The notes: generated from the sequence alone by a model not told the origin. A DNA stretch of 64,000 bases from Kitasatospora sp. NBC_00240 (GCF_026342405.1 NZ_JAPEMU010000001.1:3038001-3102000); one strand, 5' to 3'; shown: positions 17,363-25,943, numbered from the stretch's first letter. Translations and numbers: made by a program.

Positions 17363-18406
17363 CTAGAAGGCGATCCGCACCTTCAGCGCCGACCGGTCGT
17401 CCATCGCCCGGTAGCCGTCCGGCACACCCTCCAGGCCGACCGTGCGGTCGAAGACCAGGCCCGGGTCGATCGCGCCGGAGAGCACGTCCGGCAGCAGCTC
17501 GGGGATGTACGCGCGGGCCGGGGCGACGCCGCCGCGCAGCGACACGTTGCGGCCGAACATCTGGCCGATGTCCACCCCCGCGCTGCCGCCGTGCGGCACG
17601 CCCACGTAGCCGACCGCGCCACCGTCGCGGGCGATCGAGATGGCGGTCCGCATGGACTCCTCGGTGCCGACCGCCTCCAGCACGGCGTGCGCGCCCTGAC
17701 CGCCGGTCAGCTCCCGGACGGCCTCCACGGCCTCCTCGCCGCGCGCGGCGACCACGTCGGTGGCGCCGAACTTGCGGGCGATGTCGGTCCGGACCTGGTG
17801 CCGGCCCAGTGCGATGATCCGGCCCGCGCCGAGCCGGTGCGCGGCCAGCACGCCGCAGAGCCCGACCGCGCCGTCGCCGACCACCGCGACGGTGACGCCC
17901 GGCCGCACCCCGGCCGTGACGGCGGCGTGGTGCCCGGTCGCCATCACGTCGGAGAGGGCGAGCAGGCCGGGCAGCAGCTTCTCGTCCGAGGCGGCGTCCT
18001 TGGGCAGCTGGACGAGCGTGCCGTCGGCGAAGGGCACCCGGACGGCCTCGCCCTGCCCGCCGTCCGAACCCACCTGGCCCCAGAACCCGCCGTGCGGGCA
18101 GGAGGTCTGCAGGCCCTCGCGGCAGTAGTCGCAGGTACCGTCCGACCAGACGAAGGGGGCGACCACGAAGTCGCCGCGCCGGAAGTCGCGCACCTCGGAG
18201 CCGGTCTCCTCGACGATGCCGAGGAACTCGTGCCCGATCCGCTGACCGGCCACCCGGGCCGCGACACCGCGGTACGCCCACAGGTCGCTGCCGCAGATGC
18301 AGGCGTTGACCACCCGCACGACGGCGTCGGTGGGGTGCTGGATCACGGGGTCGGGCACCTCCTCGACCCGGATGTCGTTGGGGCCGTGGATCACGGTGGC
18401 GCGCAT
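17363..18406 (-). CDS. Zinc-dependent alcohol dehydrogenase (MDR family)
   Basis: This 347-residue protein has the catalytic zinc motif GHEFLG with the preceding Cys in CICGSD, a structural zinc loop with three visible cysteines (CDYCREGLQTSC), and a Rossmann motif VVGDGAVGLCGV. The family oxidises alcohols or aldehydes with NAD(P)+. There is no adjacent pathway gene, so the substrate cannot be assigned. The ATG at 18406 has GGACGTCC nearby but no clear purine-rich site. Confidence 0.88.
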   Translation of the reverse strand: MRATVIHGPNDIRVEEVPDPVIQHPTDAVVRVVNACICGSDLWAYRGVAARVAGQRIGHEFLGIVEETGSEVRDFRRGDFVVAPFVWSDGTCDYCREGLQTSCPHGGFWGQVGSDGGQGEAVRVPFADGTLVQLPKDAASDEKLLPGLLALSDVMATGHHAAVTAGVRPGVTVAVVGDGAVGLCGVLAAHRLGAGRIIALGRHQVRTDIARKFGATDVVAARGEEAVEAVRELTGGQGAHAVLEAVGTEESMRTAISIARDGGAVGYVGVPHGGSAGVDIGQMFGRNVSLRGGVAPARAYIPELLPDVLSGAIDPGLVFDRTVGLEGVPDGYRAMDDRSALKVRIAF

Positions 18407-18560
18407 GGGGGACGTCCTTCGGGGAGGCTGCCGCCTGGGGTAGGGCGGCCGGAAAACGCTCGTCGGGGTGTCCGGCGAACACGCTCACCACTCTATTCCG
18501 GCGCCGCCGCTCGGACATTCGGACCATGGGGGCGCCGCGCGGCCCTTATTCTGGTTGACC

Positions 18561-19556
18561 ATGCACGCGATCCAGTCACCGACGAACCACGCCCCGTGGA
18601 CGCTCCCCGTCCCGGCGCAGCGCTCCGCCGCCCCCGCCGAGGGCTTCGCGGTGGTGGACGTCGAGACCACCGGCCTCGGCCGCTCGGACCGCGTCATCTC
18701 CGCCGGCGTCTACCAGTTGGACGCCGAGGGCGAGGTCACCGACCAGTGGTACACCCTGGTCAACCCCGAGCGCGATCCCGGGCCGGTCTGGATCCACGGC
18801 CTGACCAGCGCCGTGCTCAAGGACGCGCCGACCTTCCCGCAGATCGCCGGTGAGCTGGCCGAGCGGCTGCGCGGGCGGGTGATGGTCGCGCACAACGCGC
18901 TCTTCGACTGGAACATGATCTCCCGCGAGTACTCCCGGGCCGGCCTGCGCGCCCCGGTCGACCAGCGGCTCTGCACCATGGTGCTCTCCCGGGACCTCCG
19001 ACTGCCACTGCCCAACGGCAAGCTCGCCTCGCTCGCCGAATACTTCGGGGTCCAGCAGCGGCAGGCCCACAACGCGCTGGACGACGCCCGGGTGCTCGCC
19101 GAGGCCTTCCGGCCGAGCCTGCACCTGGCCCGCCAGGGCGGCGTGCCGCTGCCGCTGCAGGCCTGCGTGGCCGTCACCGACCTCGGCGAGGAGGAGCCGC
19201 AGACCCCCGGCCGCAGCTCCTGGAGCGGCTCCTCGTACCGCGCGGCGAAGAAGCGCCCGCCGTGCCCGTACCCGAACCCGGGGCGCTGGCAGGACGGCAA
19301 GCCGCTGGTGCAGGGCATGCGGGTGGCGATCACCGGTGACACCGCCACCGACCGCGAGGTGCTGGAGGACCGCGCGGTGGAGGCGGGCCTGCACATCGCG
19401 ACCTCGGTGAGCCGGCTCACCAGCCTGCTGGTGACCAACGAGCCGGGCAGTTGGAGCGGCAAGGCCCGCAAGGCCCGCGACCTGGGCACGCCGGTGGTCG
19501 GCGAGGATGCCTTCCTCCAGCTGCTGCGCGAGGTCGCGCCGCACCCCGGGGCCTGA
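18561..19556 (+). CDS. DEDDh 3'-5' exonuclease fused to a BRCT domain
   Basis: This 331-residue protein has a DnaQ-like exonuclease at about 30-200 with motifs DVETTGL (ExoI), AHNALFDWN (ExoII) and HNALDDAR (ExoIII, His-Asp). A C-terminal BRCT-like domain (about 245-325) starts GMRVAITGDT. Such proteins act in DNA proofreading or repair; the BRCT part may bind DNA ends or a polymerase partner (inference). The ATG has no ribosome site; TATTCT at 18547 is 8 nt upstream, suggesting a leaderless transcript. Confidence 0.88.
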   Translation: MHAIQSPTNHAPWTLPVPAQRSAAPAEGFAVVDVETTGLGRSDRVISAGVYQLDAEGEVTDQWYTLVNPERDPGPVWIHGLTSAVLKDAPTFPQIAGELAERLRGRVMVAHNALFDWNMISREYSRAGLRAPVDQRLCTMVLSRDLRLPLPNGKLASLAEYFGVQQRQAHNALDDARVLAEAFRPSLHLARQGGVPLPLQACVAVTDLGEEEPQTPGRSSWSGSSYRAAKKRPPCPYPNPGRWQDGKPLVQGMRVAITGDTATDREVLEDRAVEAGLHIATSVSRLTSLLVTNEPGSWSGKARKARDLGTPVVGEDAFLQLLREVAPHPGA

Positions 19557-19605
19557 CCGACCCCCGGTGTCGGGCGGCCGGACGCGGTGGGCGTACCGTG
19601 CCGGT

Positions 19606-20421
19606 GTGTACCGTTTTCTGCTCTCCCGGCGCTGGGTGATCACCGTCCTGATCGCCCTGCTGCTGATCCCCACCACGATCAAGCTGGGTTTCTGGCAGCT
19701 GCACCGGCACGAGGCGCGGGTGGCCCGCAACGAGCTGATCGCACACGCGCTGACCGCCGAGCCCGTCCCGTTCGACTCGCTGAGCGGGCCCGGCCGCGCC
19801 GTCCCCAAGGACCTCACCTGGCGGGCGGTCACCGCGACCGGGCAGTACGACACGGCGCACGAGTTCGTGGTCCGCAAGCGCACGGACGCCGGCGGGGACA
19901 ACATCGGCTACTTCGTGATCACCCCGCTCCGGCTCGCCGACGGCGCCGGCGAGGTGCTGGTCAACCGCGGCTGGACGGCCTCCGGGGACTCCGCCGCCGC
20001 CTACCCGGACGTCCCGGCCGCGCCCTCGGGCGAGGTCACCCTGACCGGGCGGATGCGCGCGGACGAGACCGCCGCGGGCAGCGGGATCCGCGACCGCGGC
20101 GGCCTGCCGGACCGCCAGTTCAACCTGATCAACAGCGCCCAGCAGGGCGAGCGCACCGGGGCCGCCGTACTCCCCGGCTACCTGGAGCTGACCGCCACCG
20201 CGCCGGCCCCGGCGAGCCAGCCCGAGCTGCTGCCCGAGCCCAACCACTCCGACATCGGCCCGCACATGGCGTACGCCGTCCAGTGGTGGCTGTTCACCGC
20301 GATGATCCCGGTCGGGGTCTGGGTGCTGGTCCGCCGCGAGGCCAAGGACCGGGCCCGGGAGGCCGCCGCCGCGACCGCCGAGGCCGGCGCCGGGCCCGAG
20401 CCGGTGCCCGCGGCCCGCTGA
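19606..20421 (+). CDS. SURF1 family cytochrome oxidase assembly protein
   Basis: This 271-residue protein has the SURF1 layout of two membrane helices at the ends (about 7-25 and 223-243) flanking an extracytoplasmic domain. Signature stretches are LGFWQLHRHEAR, GEVLVNRGW and PNHSDIGPHMAYAVQWW. It assists insertion of heme a or assembly of cytochrome aa3 oxidase. I chose the GTG at 19606, directly before YRFLLSRRW as in homologues. It converges on the thioredoxin gene. Confidence 0.88.
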   Translation: MYRFLLSRRWVITVLIALLLIPTTIKLGFWQLHRHEARVARNELIAHALTAEPVPFDSLSGPGRAVPKDLTWRAVTATGQYDTAHEFVVRKRTDAGGDNIGYFVITPLRLADGAGEVLVNRGWTASGDSAAAYPDVPAAPSGEVTLTGRMRADETAAGSGIRDRGGLPDRQFNLINSAQQGERTGAAVLPGYLELTATAPAPASQPELLPEPNHSDIGPHMAYAVQWWLFTAMIPVGVWVLVRREAKDRAREAAAATAEAGAGPEPVPAAR

Positions 20422-20508
20422 ACTCCGGGCCGTTCCCCCGGGCCGCCCGCTCCGCCGGTCGGCCGCTCCCCCGCGGCGGCCGTTCCCCGCACCGGTTCGG
20501 AGCCCGGT

Positions 20509-20859
20509 TCAGAGCACGGCGGCCAGCTCGCGCAGCAGCCTGGCCTTGGCCCGCGCCCCGACCACCGACATCACCGGCTCCCCGTCCCGGAAGACCATCA
20601 GCGTCGGCATCGACAGCACCGCGTACGCCGCCTGCGTCCCGGGGTTGGTGTCCACGTCCAGCTGCACCACCTTGAGCTGCCCGGCGAGCTCCACCGCGAC
20701 CTCGGCCAGCACCGGTGCGACCATCCGGCACGGCGGGCACCAGTCGGCCGTGAACTTCACCAGGACGGGCCCCTCGGCCCCGAGCACCTCCGCGGCGAAC
20801 GACTCGTCGGTGACGGACGCCACCGTGGTCATGACCGTGTCCCCTGCTACCTGCGCCAT
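20509..20859 (-). CDS. trxA: Thioredoxin with atypical CPPC active site
   Basis: This 116-residue thioredoxin fold reduces protein disulfides. The active site is WCPPC (C41, C44) instead of the usual WCGPC, followed by MPTLMVF with the cis-proline. A Pro at the second position generally makes the site more reducing or alters partner choice. A strong ribosome site (GAGGAGAGGGAG) precedes the ATG. It lies 125 bp downstream of a MerR regulator on the same strand and is probably controlled by it. Confidence 0.92.
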   Translation of the reverse strand: MAQVAGDTVMTTVASVTDESFAAEVLGAEGPVLVKFTADWCPPCRMVAPVLAEVAVELAGQLKVVQLDVDTNPGTQAAYAVLSMPTLMVFRDGEPVMSVVGARAKARLLRELAAVL

Positions 20860-20984
20860 CCTGTTCTCCCTCTCCTCGACGGCGGCCGCCCGGCCGCCCG
20901 CTTCCCGCCGCACCGGCCCGTCGTCGGGCCGGCATCCCCGAACCCGGCCCGCGCGCGGGCCGGTTCCTCCTCGCGCGCCTGTTC

Positions 20985-21401
20985 CTACTCGTGCGCCAGT
21001 TCGCAGCGCGGCGGCGGCCCGGCGGCGGCCTCGTCCGCCAGTTCGGCCCGGGACCACTCCGCCCGGCTCAGCTGTTCCCCGACCTGCGCGCGGACGGCTC
21101 GCAGCCGCTCGATGCACTCGTCCAGCTCGGCGAGCTTGCGCCGGTACACCTCCAGCGAGGCCGGGCAGGTGTCGCCCGCCGGATGCCCCGCCTGCAGGCA
21201 CTCCACGAACGGCCGGGTCTCCTCGAGCCCGAAGCCGAAGTCCTGCAACAGCCGGATCTGCTGCAGCAGCCGCAGATCGTCCTCCCCGTACGCCCGGTAC
21301 CCGTTGCCGCTGCGCCGGGCCGGCAGCAGCCCGCGCGACTCGTAGTACCGAAGCGTCCGGGTGGTCGTCCCCGCCCGCCTGGCCAGCTCACCGATCCGCA
21401 T
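20985..21401 (-). CDS. MerR-family regulator upstream of thioredoxin
   Basis: This 138-residue protein has the MerR N-terminal DNA-binding domain (MRIGELARRAGTTTRTLRYYESRGLL), a dimerisation helix (about 78-110), and cysteines at about 68 and 76 (FVECLQAG...GDTCPAS) plus Cys near the C-terminus (PPRCELAHE). The spacing is not that of SoxR's 2Fe-2S cluster; a metal or thiol signal is possible. It precedes trxA. A 16-bp palindrome at 21457-21472 lies about 55 bp upstream. Confidence 0.87.
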   Translation of the reverse strand: MRIGELARRAGTTTRTLRYYESRGLLPARRSGNGYRAYGEDDLRLLQQIRLLQDFGFGLEETRPFVECLQAGHPAGDTCPASLEVYRRKLAELDECIERLRAVRAQVGEQLSRAEWSRAELADEAAAGPPPRCELAHE

Positions 21402-21456
21402 GCCCGTGCTCCCTCCGGCCGCGCCGTGCCGCCGTAACCGACGGTAGACCTTGACC

Positions 21457-21472
21457 CTGGCGTCAACGCCAG
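21457..21472. promoter_or_regulatory. MerR-type operator palindrome
   Basis: CTGGCGT-TG-ACGCCAG (minus-strand reading) has perfect 7-bp arms. It overlaps a TTGAC, and TTGAC...GTCAA form a second nested dyad. This is the form of MerR-family sites lying between promoter elements; the likely target is the merR-trxA transcript. Confidence 0.55.
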
Positions 21473-21584
21473 CCCCACCCGGCGGACACCCGCGCCCCAG
21501 GGCCCGGCGGCGGCCGGGCCGACCCGCGGCACGTCTCACCCGGAAGGCCCCCGGGCCCGCTCCGGGCGGGGGAGAATACCGTCC

Positions 21585-22346
21585 ATGGATCTTGGACTGC
21601 AGAACAAGGTGTACGTGGTCACCGGCGCCACCCGCGGGCTCGGCTTCGCCGCCGCCCGGGAGCTCGCCGCCGACGGTGCCCGGGTGGTGGTCAGCGGCCG
21701 CTCCCAGGCCTCGGTGGACGCGGCGGTGGCCGAGCTCGGCGGCGAGGGGCACGCGCACGGCGTGGTGGCGGACAACGCCGACCCCACCGCCGCGGCCCGG
21801 CTGGTGGAGGCCGCCCAGGAGGCCTTCGGGCGGCTGGACGGCGTCCTGATCAGCGTGGGCGGCCCGAAGGCCGGCCCGGTGGTGCTGGCCGAGGACGACA
21901 CCTGGCGGGCGGCCTTCGAGTCGGTGTTCCTCGGCGCCCTGCGGATCGCCCGCGCGGCCGCTGCGGAGCTGGCCGAGGGCGGGGTGATCGGCTTCGTGCT
22001 GTCCGGCTCCGTCCGCGAGCCGATCTCCGGACTCGGTGTCTCCAACGGGCTGCGGCCCGGGCTGGCGATGGCGGCGAAGTCGCTGGCGGACGAGCTGGGC
22101 CCGCGGGGGATCCGGGTGGTCGGCCTGCTGCCCGCGCGGATCGACACCGACCGGGTGCGCGAGCTGGACGCGCTCAGCGGGGACGCCGAGACGGCCCGGG
22201 CACGCGCCAGCGCCGCGATCCCGCTCGGCCGTTACGGGACGGCCGAGGAGTTCGGCAAGGTCGCGGCCTTCCTGCTGTCCCCCGCCGCCTCGTACCTGAC
22301 CGGCGTGATGATCCCGGTGGACGGCGGGGCCCTGCGCGGACTCTGA
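21585..22346 (+). CDS. Short-chain dehydrogenase lacking the catalytic tyrosine
   Basis: This 253-residue SDR-fold protein has a normal NAD(P) loop (TGATRGLG, 13-20) and the C-terminal GVMIPVDGG. At the expected YxxxK position (13 residues after Ser140) it reads SNGLR, so the active-site Tyr and Lys are absent. The same SNGLRPG pattern occurs in a subgroup of SDRs, so this is probably inherited rather than a mutation. It may use another mechanism or serve a non-catalytic role. It is divergent from the MerR gene and convergent with amaP. Confidence 0.85.
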   Translation: MDLGLQNKVYVVTGATRGLGFAAARELAADGARVVVSGRSQASVDAAVAELGGEGHAHGVVADNADPTAAARLVEAAQEAFGRLDGVLISVGGPKAGPVVLAEDDTWRAAFESVFLGALRIARAAAAELAEGGVIGFVLSGSVREPISGLGVSNGLRPGLAMAAKSLADELGPRGIRVVGLLPARIDTDRVRELDALSGDAETARARASAAIPLGRYGTAEEFGKVAAFLLSPAASYLTGVMIPVDGGALRGL

Positions 22347-22360
22347 CCCGTCGCCGGACG

Positions 22361-22383
22361 CCCGGGTGCTCAGATCACCCGGG
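22361..22383. terminator. Hairpin between the SDR and AmaP genes
   Basis: CCCGGGTG and CACCCGGG (8-bp arms) surround a 7-nt loop; the hairpin overlaps the stop codon of the minus-strand gene and could serve both convergent genes. Confidence 0.6.
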
Positions 22384-22996
22384 GGTGCTTGGGGGTGGCG
22401 GCCGGCTTCCTGGCCGCCACCCGCAGCCGCAGCCGGGCCGGCAGGGCGGCCAGCGCGAGGCTGCTCCTGGCCTGATCCAACGGGCCCGCGTCGAAGCCCT
22501 CGACCAGGGCCGCCGGGTCGCCGCCCGGCGAGAGCAGCACGACGCCGTGGACGGTCAGCCGCTCCGTCCGGCGGCCCACCACCTTCATCCGCGCCCGCTG
22601 GACGCCCGGCAGACCGTCGGTGCCCGACTCCAGGGCCTCCTCCAGGGCCTTGGTGCGCAGCCGGAGCCGCAGCCCGGTGCCCGCGGGGGTGGGCAGCGCC
22701 AGGCTGCTCGGCGCCGGCCGGCGGAACTGGGCGACGAGCCACCAGAGCCCCAGCAGCACGATCAGCGACAGGCCGCCGATCACCACCGGCCACCACCAGC
22801 TCCGGTCGGTCCAGCGGGTCCGGGAGGCGTCGCTGAGCAACGGCTGGTCGGGCGAGGTGAGCGGCCACCAGTGCGGCATGTCGAGGCCGAGGTGGCGGTA
22901 GAGGTCGAGCCCGCCGGCCAGCACCAGCAGGCCGACCGCGAGCAGCAGTACGCCGGCCACGGCCAGCACCACCCGGTTGACGCCGGAGCGGCTCAT
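22370..22996 (-). CDS. amaP: Alkaline shock response membrane anchor AmaP
   Basis: This 208-residue protein has two N-terminal membrane helices (about 8-28 and 65-88) and a cytoplasmic C-terminal domain. AmaP proteins tether Asp23 proteins to the membrane. It is the last gene of a five-gene operon with two Asp23-type proteins, and its ATG overlaps the preceding stop (ATGA). The assignment rests on architecture plus context. Confidence 0.75.
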   Translation of the reverse strand: MSRSGVNRVVLAVAGVLLLAVGLLVLAGGLDLYRHLGLDMPHWWPLTSPDQPLLSDASRTRWTDRSWWWPVVIGGLSLIVLLGLWWLVAQFRRPAPSSLALPTPAGTGLRLRLRTKALEEALESGTDGLPGVQRARMKVVGRRTERLTVHGVVLLSPGGDPAALVEGFDAGPLDQARSSLALAALPARLRLRVAARKPAATPKHPRVI

Positions 22997-23799
22997 CGGG
23001 TTCGTCCTCCCGTCCGGGGTGTCCCCGCGCCGATCCTGCTGGTCAGGACCTCCAGCCGGAGCGGTCGGGCCAGGGTGATCCGGTCCAGCTCGGCGATCAG
23101 GTCGCGCTGGACGGCCGCCGGGTCGGCCGGTCCCTCGATGGTGACCCGGGCCCGCCGGCGGTTGATCCGGACGGTGGTGCGCTCCACCCCGGGCACCTCG
23201 TCGGCCCGCGCCACCAGCAGGGCACCGACCCCGGCCCGGTCGATCATGGCGTCGGTGCCGGCCGCGGGCAGCAGCGAGAGCCAGCGCCGGAGCCCGGGGG
23301 CGAAGGCCAGCCGGAGGAGCCAGCCGCCCAGCAGGACGGCGGCGCCGGCGCCGAGCAGCACCCACAGGTCGTCCAGGTGGCGGGTGGCCAGCTGGTCGGC
23401 GAGTTCCGTCCGCCAGTACGCCGCCCGGTAGCCGGCCCGGACCGCGATGACGTCGTAGAGCAGCGGGCCGCAGACGGCGAGCGCGGCCACCACGACCACC
23501 GCGGTGGCGGCCGTCCGCGGGGCACGCTCGCGGCGGACCCGGACGGCCGGGGCGGCTCCGGGGGCCGTGCGCCGCCCGGCCCGGTCACCCGGCCCGGGCT
23601 CGGGCGCGGGCTCCGCTCCTGGCTCCGGCCGGTACGGGGAGCCGGACGGCGGCCCCGGCGGCGGCCCGCCCAGGGACGAGGCGGTCGCTCCCGTACCCGA
23701 ACCGGCGCCGGCCGCCGGCGCCGTGCCGTCGGCGGAGGGTTCGCCGGCGGCGGGCCGGTCCTCCGACCCGCCGGGCGGCTCCTGCTGCGGTCCGGTCAT
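22993..23799 (-). CDS. DUF6286-type membrane protein of the Asp23 operon
   Basis: This 268-residue protein has a disordered Pro/Gly/Ala-rich N-terminus of about 85 residues, two membrane helices (about 96-118 and 143-165) and a C-terminal alpha/beta domain (ARVTIEGPADPAAV). The C-terminal half resembles the soluble part of AmaP, as expected for DUF6286 proteins found beside Asp23. It overlaps amaP by 4 bp. It probably acts with the other membrane proteins in envelope stress. Confidence 0.75.
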   Translation of the reverse strand: MTGPQQEPPGGSEDRPAAGEPSADGTAPAAGAGSGTGATASSLGGPPPGPPSGSPYRPEPGAEPAPEPGPGDRAGRRTAPGAAPAVRVRRERAPRTAATAVVVVAALAVCGPLLYDVIAVRAGYRAAYWRTELADQLATRHLDDLWVLLGAGAAVLLGGWLLRLAFAPGLRRWLSLLPAAGTDAMIDRAGVGALLVARADEVPGVERTTVRINRRRARVTIEGPADPAAVQRDLIAELDRITLARPLRLEVLTSRIGAGTPRTGGRTR

Positions 23800-23829
23800 C
23801 GCGGCCGCCTCCCCACCAGGTGGGTCATG

Positions 23830-24174
23830 TCACTCCCCGTCCGTCGTCGGCAGCAGCAGCCGCTCGACCAGCACGGTCACCTCGACCACCCGGGTGCCGG
23901 TGAGGGCGGCGACCTGCTCGGCCACCCGGTCCCGGACGATCCGGGCCAGCGCCGCCAGGTCGGCGGGGAAGGGAAGCTCCACGCCGACCCGGACGGTGGC
24001 GGTACGGCCCGGTACCGAGACGGAGACCTTGGGCGGGGCGCCGGGCGAGGGCAGTTCCGGGCAGGCGACGTCCAGGGCGTCGCGGGCCGCCCGGGCGGCG
24101 ACCTTGACGAAGACCCGGTCGGCGACCCGCAGGCCGCCCCGCCGGCCGCGGGCCGGCGCCAGGACGGCCGGCAT
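23830..24174 (-). CDS. Asp23/Gls24 family protein, short form
   Basis: This 114-residue protein has the Asp23 pattern of a beta strand followed by a helix in which regularly spaced hydrophobics flank RDRVAEQVAALTG, then VVEVTVLVER. It starts in a TGATG overlap with the preceding 63-residue gene. Asp23 proteins are abundant cell-envelope stress proteins. The second copy in this operon is longer and closer to the standard form. Confidence 0.75.
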   Translation of the reverse strand: MPAVLAPARGRRGGLRVADRVFVKVAARAARDALDVACPELPSPGAPPKVSVSVPGRTATVRVGVELPFPADLAALARIVRDRVAEQVAALTGTRVVEVTVLVERLLLPTTDGE

Positions 24175-24365
24175 CAGCGCCGCCGGTCGCGGCCGCGCAG
24201 CATCTCACCCAGGGCACCGAGGTCGATGTCGCCCTCCAGCAGCCGGCCCACCACGAATCCGACCGCGCCGAGGACGGCCACCAGCAGGAAGGCGGCGAAG
24301 CCGCCGAAGTAGCCGGCGAAGCCGAGGGCCATTCCTGCCACCAGGCCGACGATGGCCAGGTTCAT
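24174..24365 (-). CDS. Small membrane protein of the Asp23 operon
   Basis: This 63-residue protein consists mostly of two hydrophobic segments (AIVGLVAGMALGFAGYFGG and FAAFLLVAVLGAVGFVVG) plus a charged tail (LRGRDRRR). Similar small proteins accompany Asp23 genes in Actinobacteria. It shares one base with the next gene. Function unknown. Confidence 0.7.
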   Translation of the reverse strand: MNLAIVGLVAGMALGFAGYFGGFAAFLLVAVLGAVGFVVGRLLEGDIDLGALGEMLRGRDRRR

Positions 24366-24457
24366 CCGCTGCTCCTCGTGTCTCCGGGTCCGCGTGGGTC
24401 CGGGTGGGTGGGGTCCGGGTGGGTCGGGTCCGGGGTGGCCCGGTCCGGCCGGGCCGC

Positions 24458-24970
24458 TTACTGCAGTTTGGGGCGCTGACCGGTGGAGCCGGTCTCGTCC
24501 TCCTCCTCGATGTCCGGCTCGTCGGGCAGGTGGACGTCGTTGACCGCGATGTTCACCTCCACCACCTCCAGGCCGGTCATCCGCTCGACCGCCGCGATGA
24601 TGTTCTCCCGTACCTGGGTGGCGAGTTCGGGGATCACCACGCCGTACTCGACGACCAGGGCGATGTCGATCGCGGTCTGCTTCTCGCCGACCTCGGCCTT
24701 GATGCCGCGCCCCATGCTGGACTTGCCGCCGGGCACCTTGTCGCGCATCGCACCGAAGGTCCGGGTCAGGCCCGAACCGAGGGCGTGGATGCCCGGGATC
24801 TCGCGGGCGGCCATGCCGGCGATCTTCTCCACCACGCCCACGGCCAGCGCGGTGCGCCCGCGCTCGGCGGACGCCTTGTTGGTGGACGACCCGGACGATC
24901 CGGAGGAGGACATCGGGCTGCCGGCGGGGGCGGTCTTGTGCAGGGCTGCGGGCGTCGGCGTGTCAGGCAT
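24458..24970 (-). CDS. Asp23/Gls24 family envelope stress protein
   Basis: This 170-residue protein has a polar N-terminal 35 residues, then the Asp23 domain: GRTALAVGVVEKIAGMAAREIPGIH and later VEYGVVIPELATQVRENI, VERMTGLEVVEVNIAVNDVH. The C-terminus is acidic. It is the first gene of the operon, with AGGAGATCC before the ATG. In Firmicutes Asp23 binds AmaP at the membrane under cell-wall or alkaline stress; the same complex is inferred here. Confidence 0.88.
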   Translation of the reverse strand: MPDTPTPAALHKTAPAGSPMSSSGSSGSSTNKASAERGRTALAVGVVEKIAGMAAREIPGIHALGSGLTRTFGAMRDKVPGGKSSMGRGIKAEVGEKQTAIDIALVVEYGVVIPELATQVRENIIAAVERMTGLEVVEVNIAVNDVHLPDEPDIEEEDETGSTGQRPKLQ

Positions 24971-25057
24971 GGGGGATCTCCTGTCGTTGCGTGTCCAGCT
25001 ATATCGCAAATCACCCCAACTCTGGCATTTCGCCACGTAACCCGCCCCCGGAAAGCA

Positions 25058-25093
25058 CGGACGGCCCGACCCCTCCCGGGGCCGGGCCGTCCG
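25058..25093. terminator. Terminator hairpin after the enoyl-CoA hydratase gene
   Basis: CGGACGGCCCG and CGGGCCGTCCG (11-bp arms at 25058-25068 and 25083-25093) flank a GC-rich loop, just beyond the stop at 25137. Confidence 0.75.
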
Positions 25094-25136
25094 CGTGCGA
25101 CCGTTCGACGGCGCCTACGCCGGGTCGCGCGGCGGG

Positions 25137-25943
25137 TCAGTCGCCGATACCGGCGAGATCCCGCATCCGGCGGGCCTGCGCCACCCGTTCGGCCGAACGC
25201 TGCTCGTCGTACGAGCGGGCGCCGGCGCCCTGCAGCAGCGCCTTGGTCTCGATCACCGCGTTGCGCGGTGCCGCCAGCAGCGCGGCCGCGAGGTCGCGGA
25301 CGGCGCCGTCCAGCTCGGCCGCGGGCACCGCCAGGTTGGCCATCCCGGTGGCCACCGCCTCCTGGGCGCCGACCCAGCGGCCGGTCGCGCAGATCTCCAA
25401 CGCCCGCGCATAGCCGACGAGTTCGGTGAGCGGCTTGGTACCGGCCAGGTCCGGGACCAGCCCGAGGGAGGTCTCCTTCATGGAGAACCGGACGTCCTCG
25501 GCGACCACCCGCAGGTCGCAGGCCAGGGCCAGCTGGAACCCGGCGCCGACCGCGTGCCCCTGGACGGCGGCGATGCTGATCAGGTCGGGGCGCCGCCACC
25601 AGGTGAAGGCCTCCTGGAAGCCGGCGATGGTGTCGTCGAGGTCCTTGTCCTCGGCGGCGGCCAGCTGGATGAAGTTCCGCTCGCCCGGCAGGCCCTCGGG
25701 GGTGAACATCGCCCGGTCCAGTCCGGCCGAGAAGGAGACGCCCTCGGCCCGGAGCACGACCACCCGTACGGCGCCGGGCAGGGCGCGGCCGGCCGCGCTC
25801 AGCGCTCGCCACATGGCCGGCGACTGGGCGTTGCGACGCTTGGGCTGACAGAGCGTCACCAGGGCGACGTCGCCGTCGATCTCCAGTCGGACACCGTCCT
25901 GCTCCCAGGCCTCGGCCTGCGGGTCGGTGGCGGGAGTGGTCAT
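25137..25943 (-). CDS. Enoyl-CoA hydratase/isomerase family protein
   Basis: This 268-residue crotonase-fold protein shows the two oxyanion-hole segments (FSAGLDRAM and VQGHAVGAGFQLALACDLR). The first oxyanion segment is followed by a longer loop than in standard hydratases. A glutamate is visible at the acid/base region (MKETSLGL), while the second catalytic Glu is not clear, so hydratase, isomerase and other crotonase activities remain possible. GGAGGTGCCCC precedes the ATG. It is downstream of gbn on the same strand, 413 bp apart. Confidence 0.82.
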   Translation of the reverse strand: MTTPATDPQAEAWEQDGVRLEIDGDVALVTLCQPKRRNAQSPAMWRALSAAGRALPGAVRVVVLRAEGVSFSAGLDRAMFTPEGLPGERNFIQLAAAEDKDLDDTIAGFQEAFTWWRRPDLISIAAVQGHAVGAGFQLALACDLRVVAEDVRFSMKETSLGLVPDLAGTKPLTELVGYARALEICATGRWVGAQEAVATGMANLAVPAAELDGAVRDLAAALLAAPRNAVIETKALLQGAGARSYDEQRSAERVAQARRMRDLAGIGD

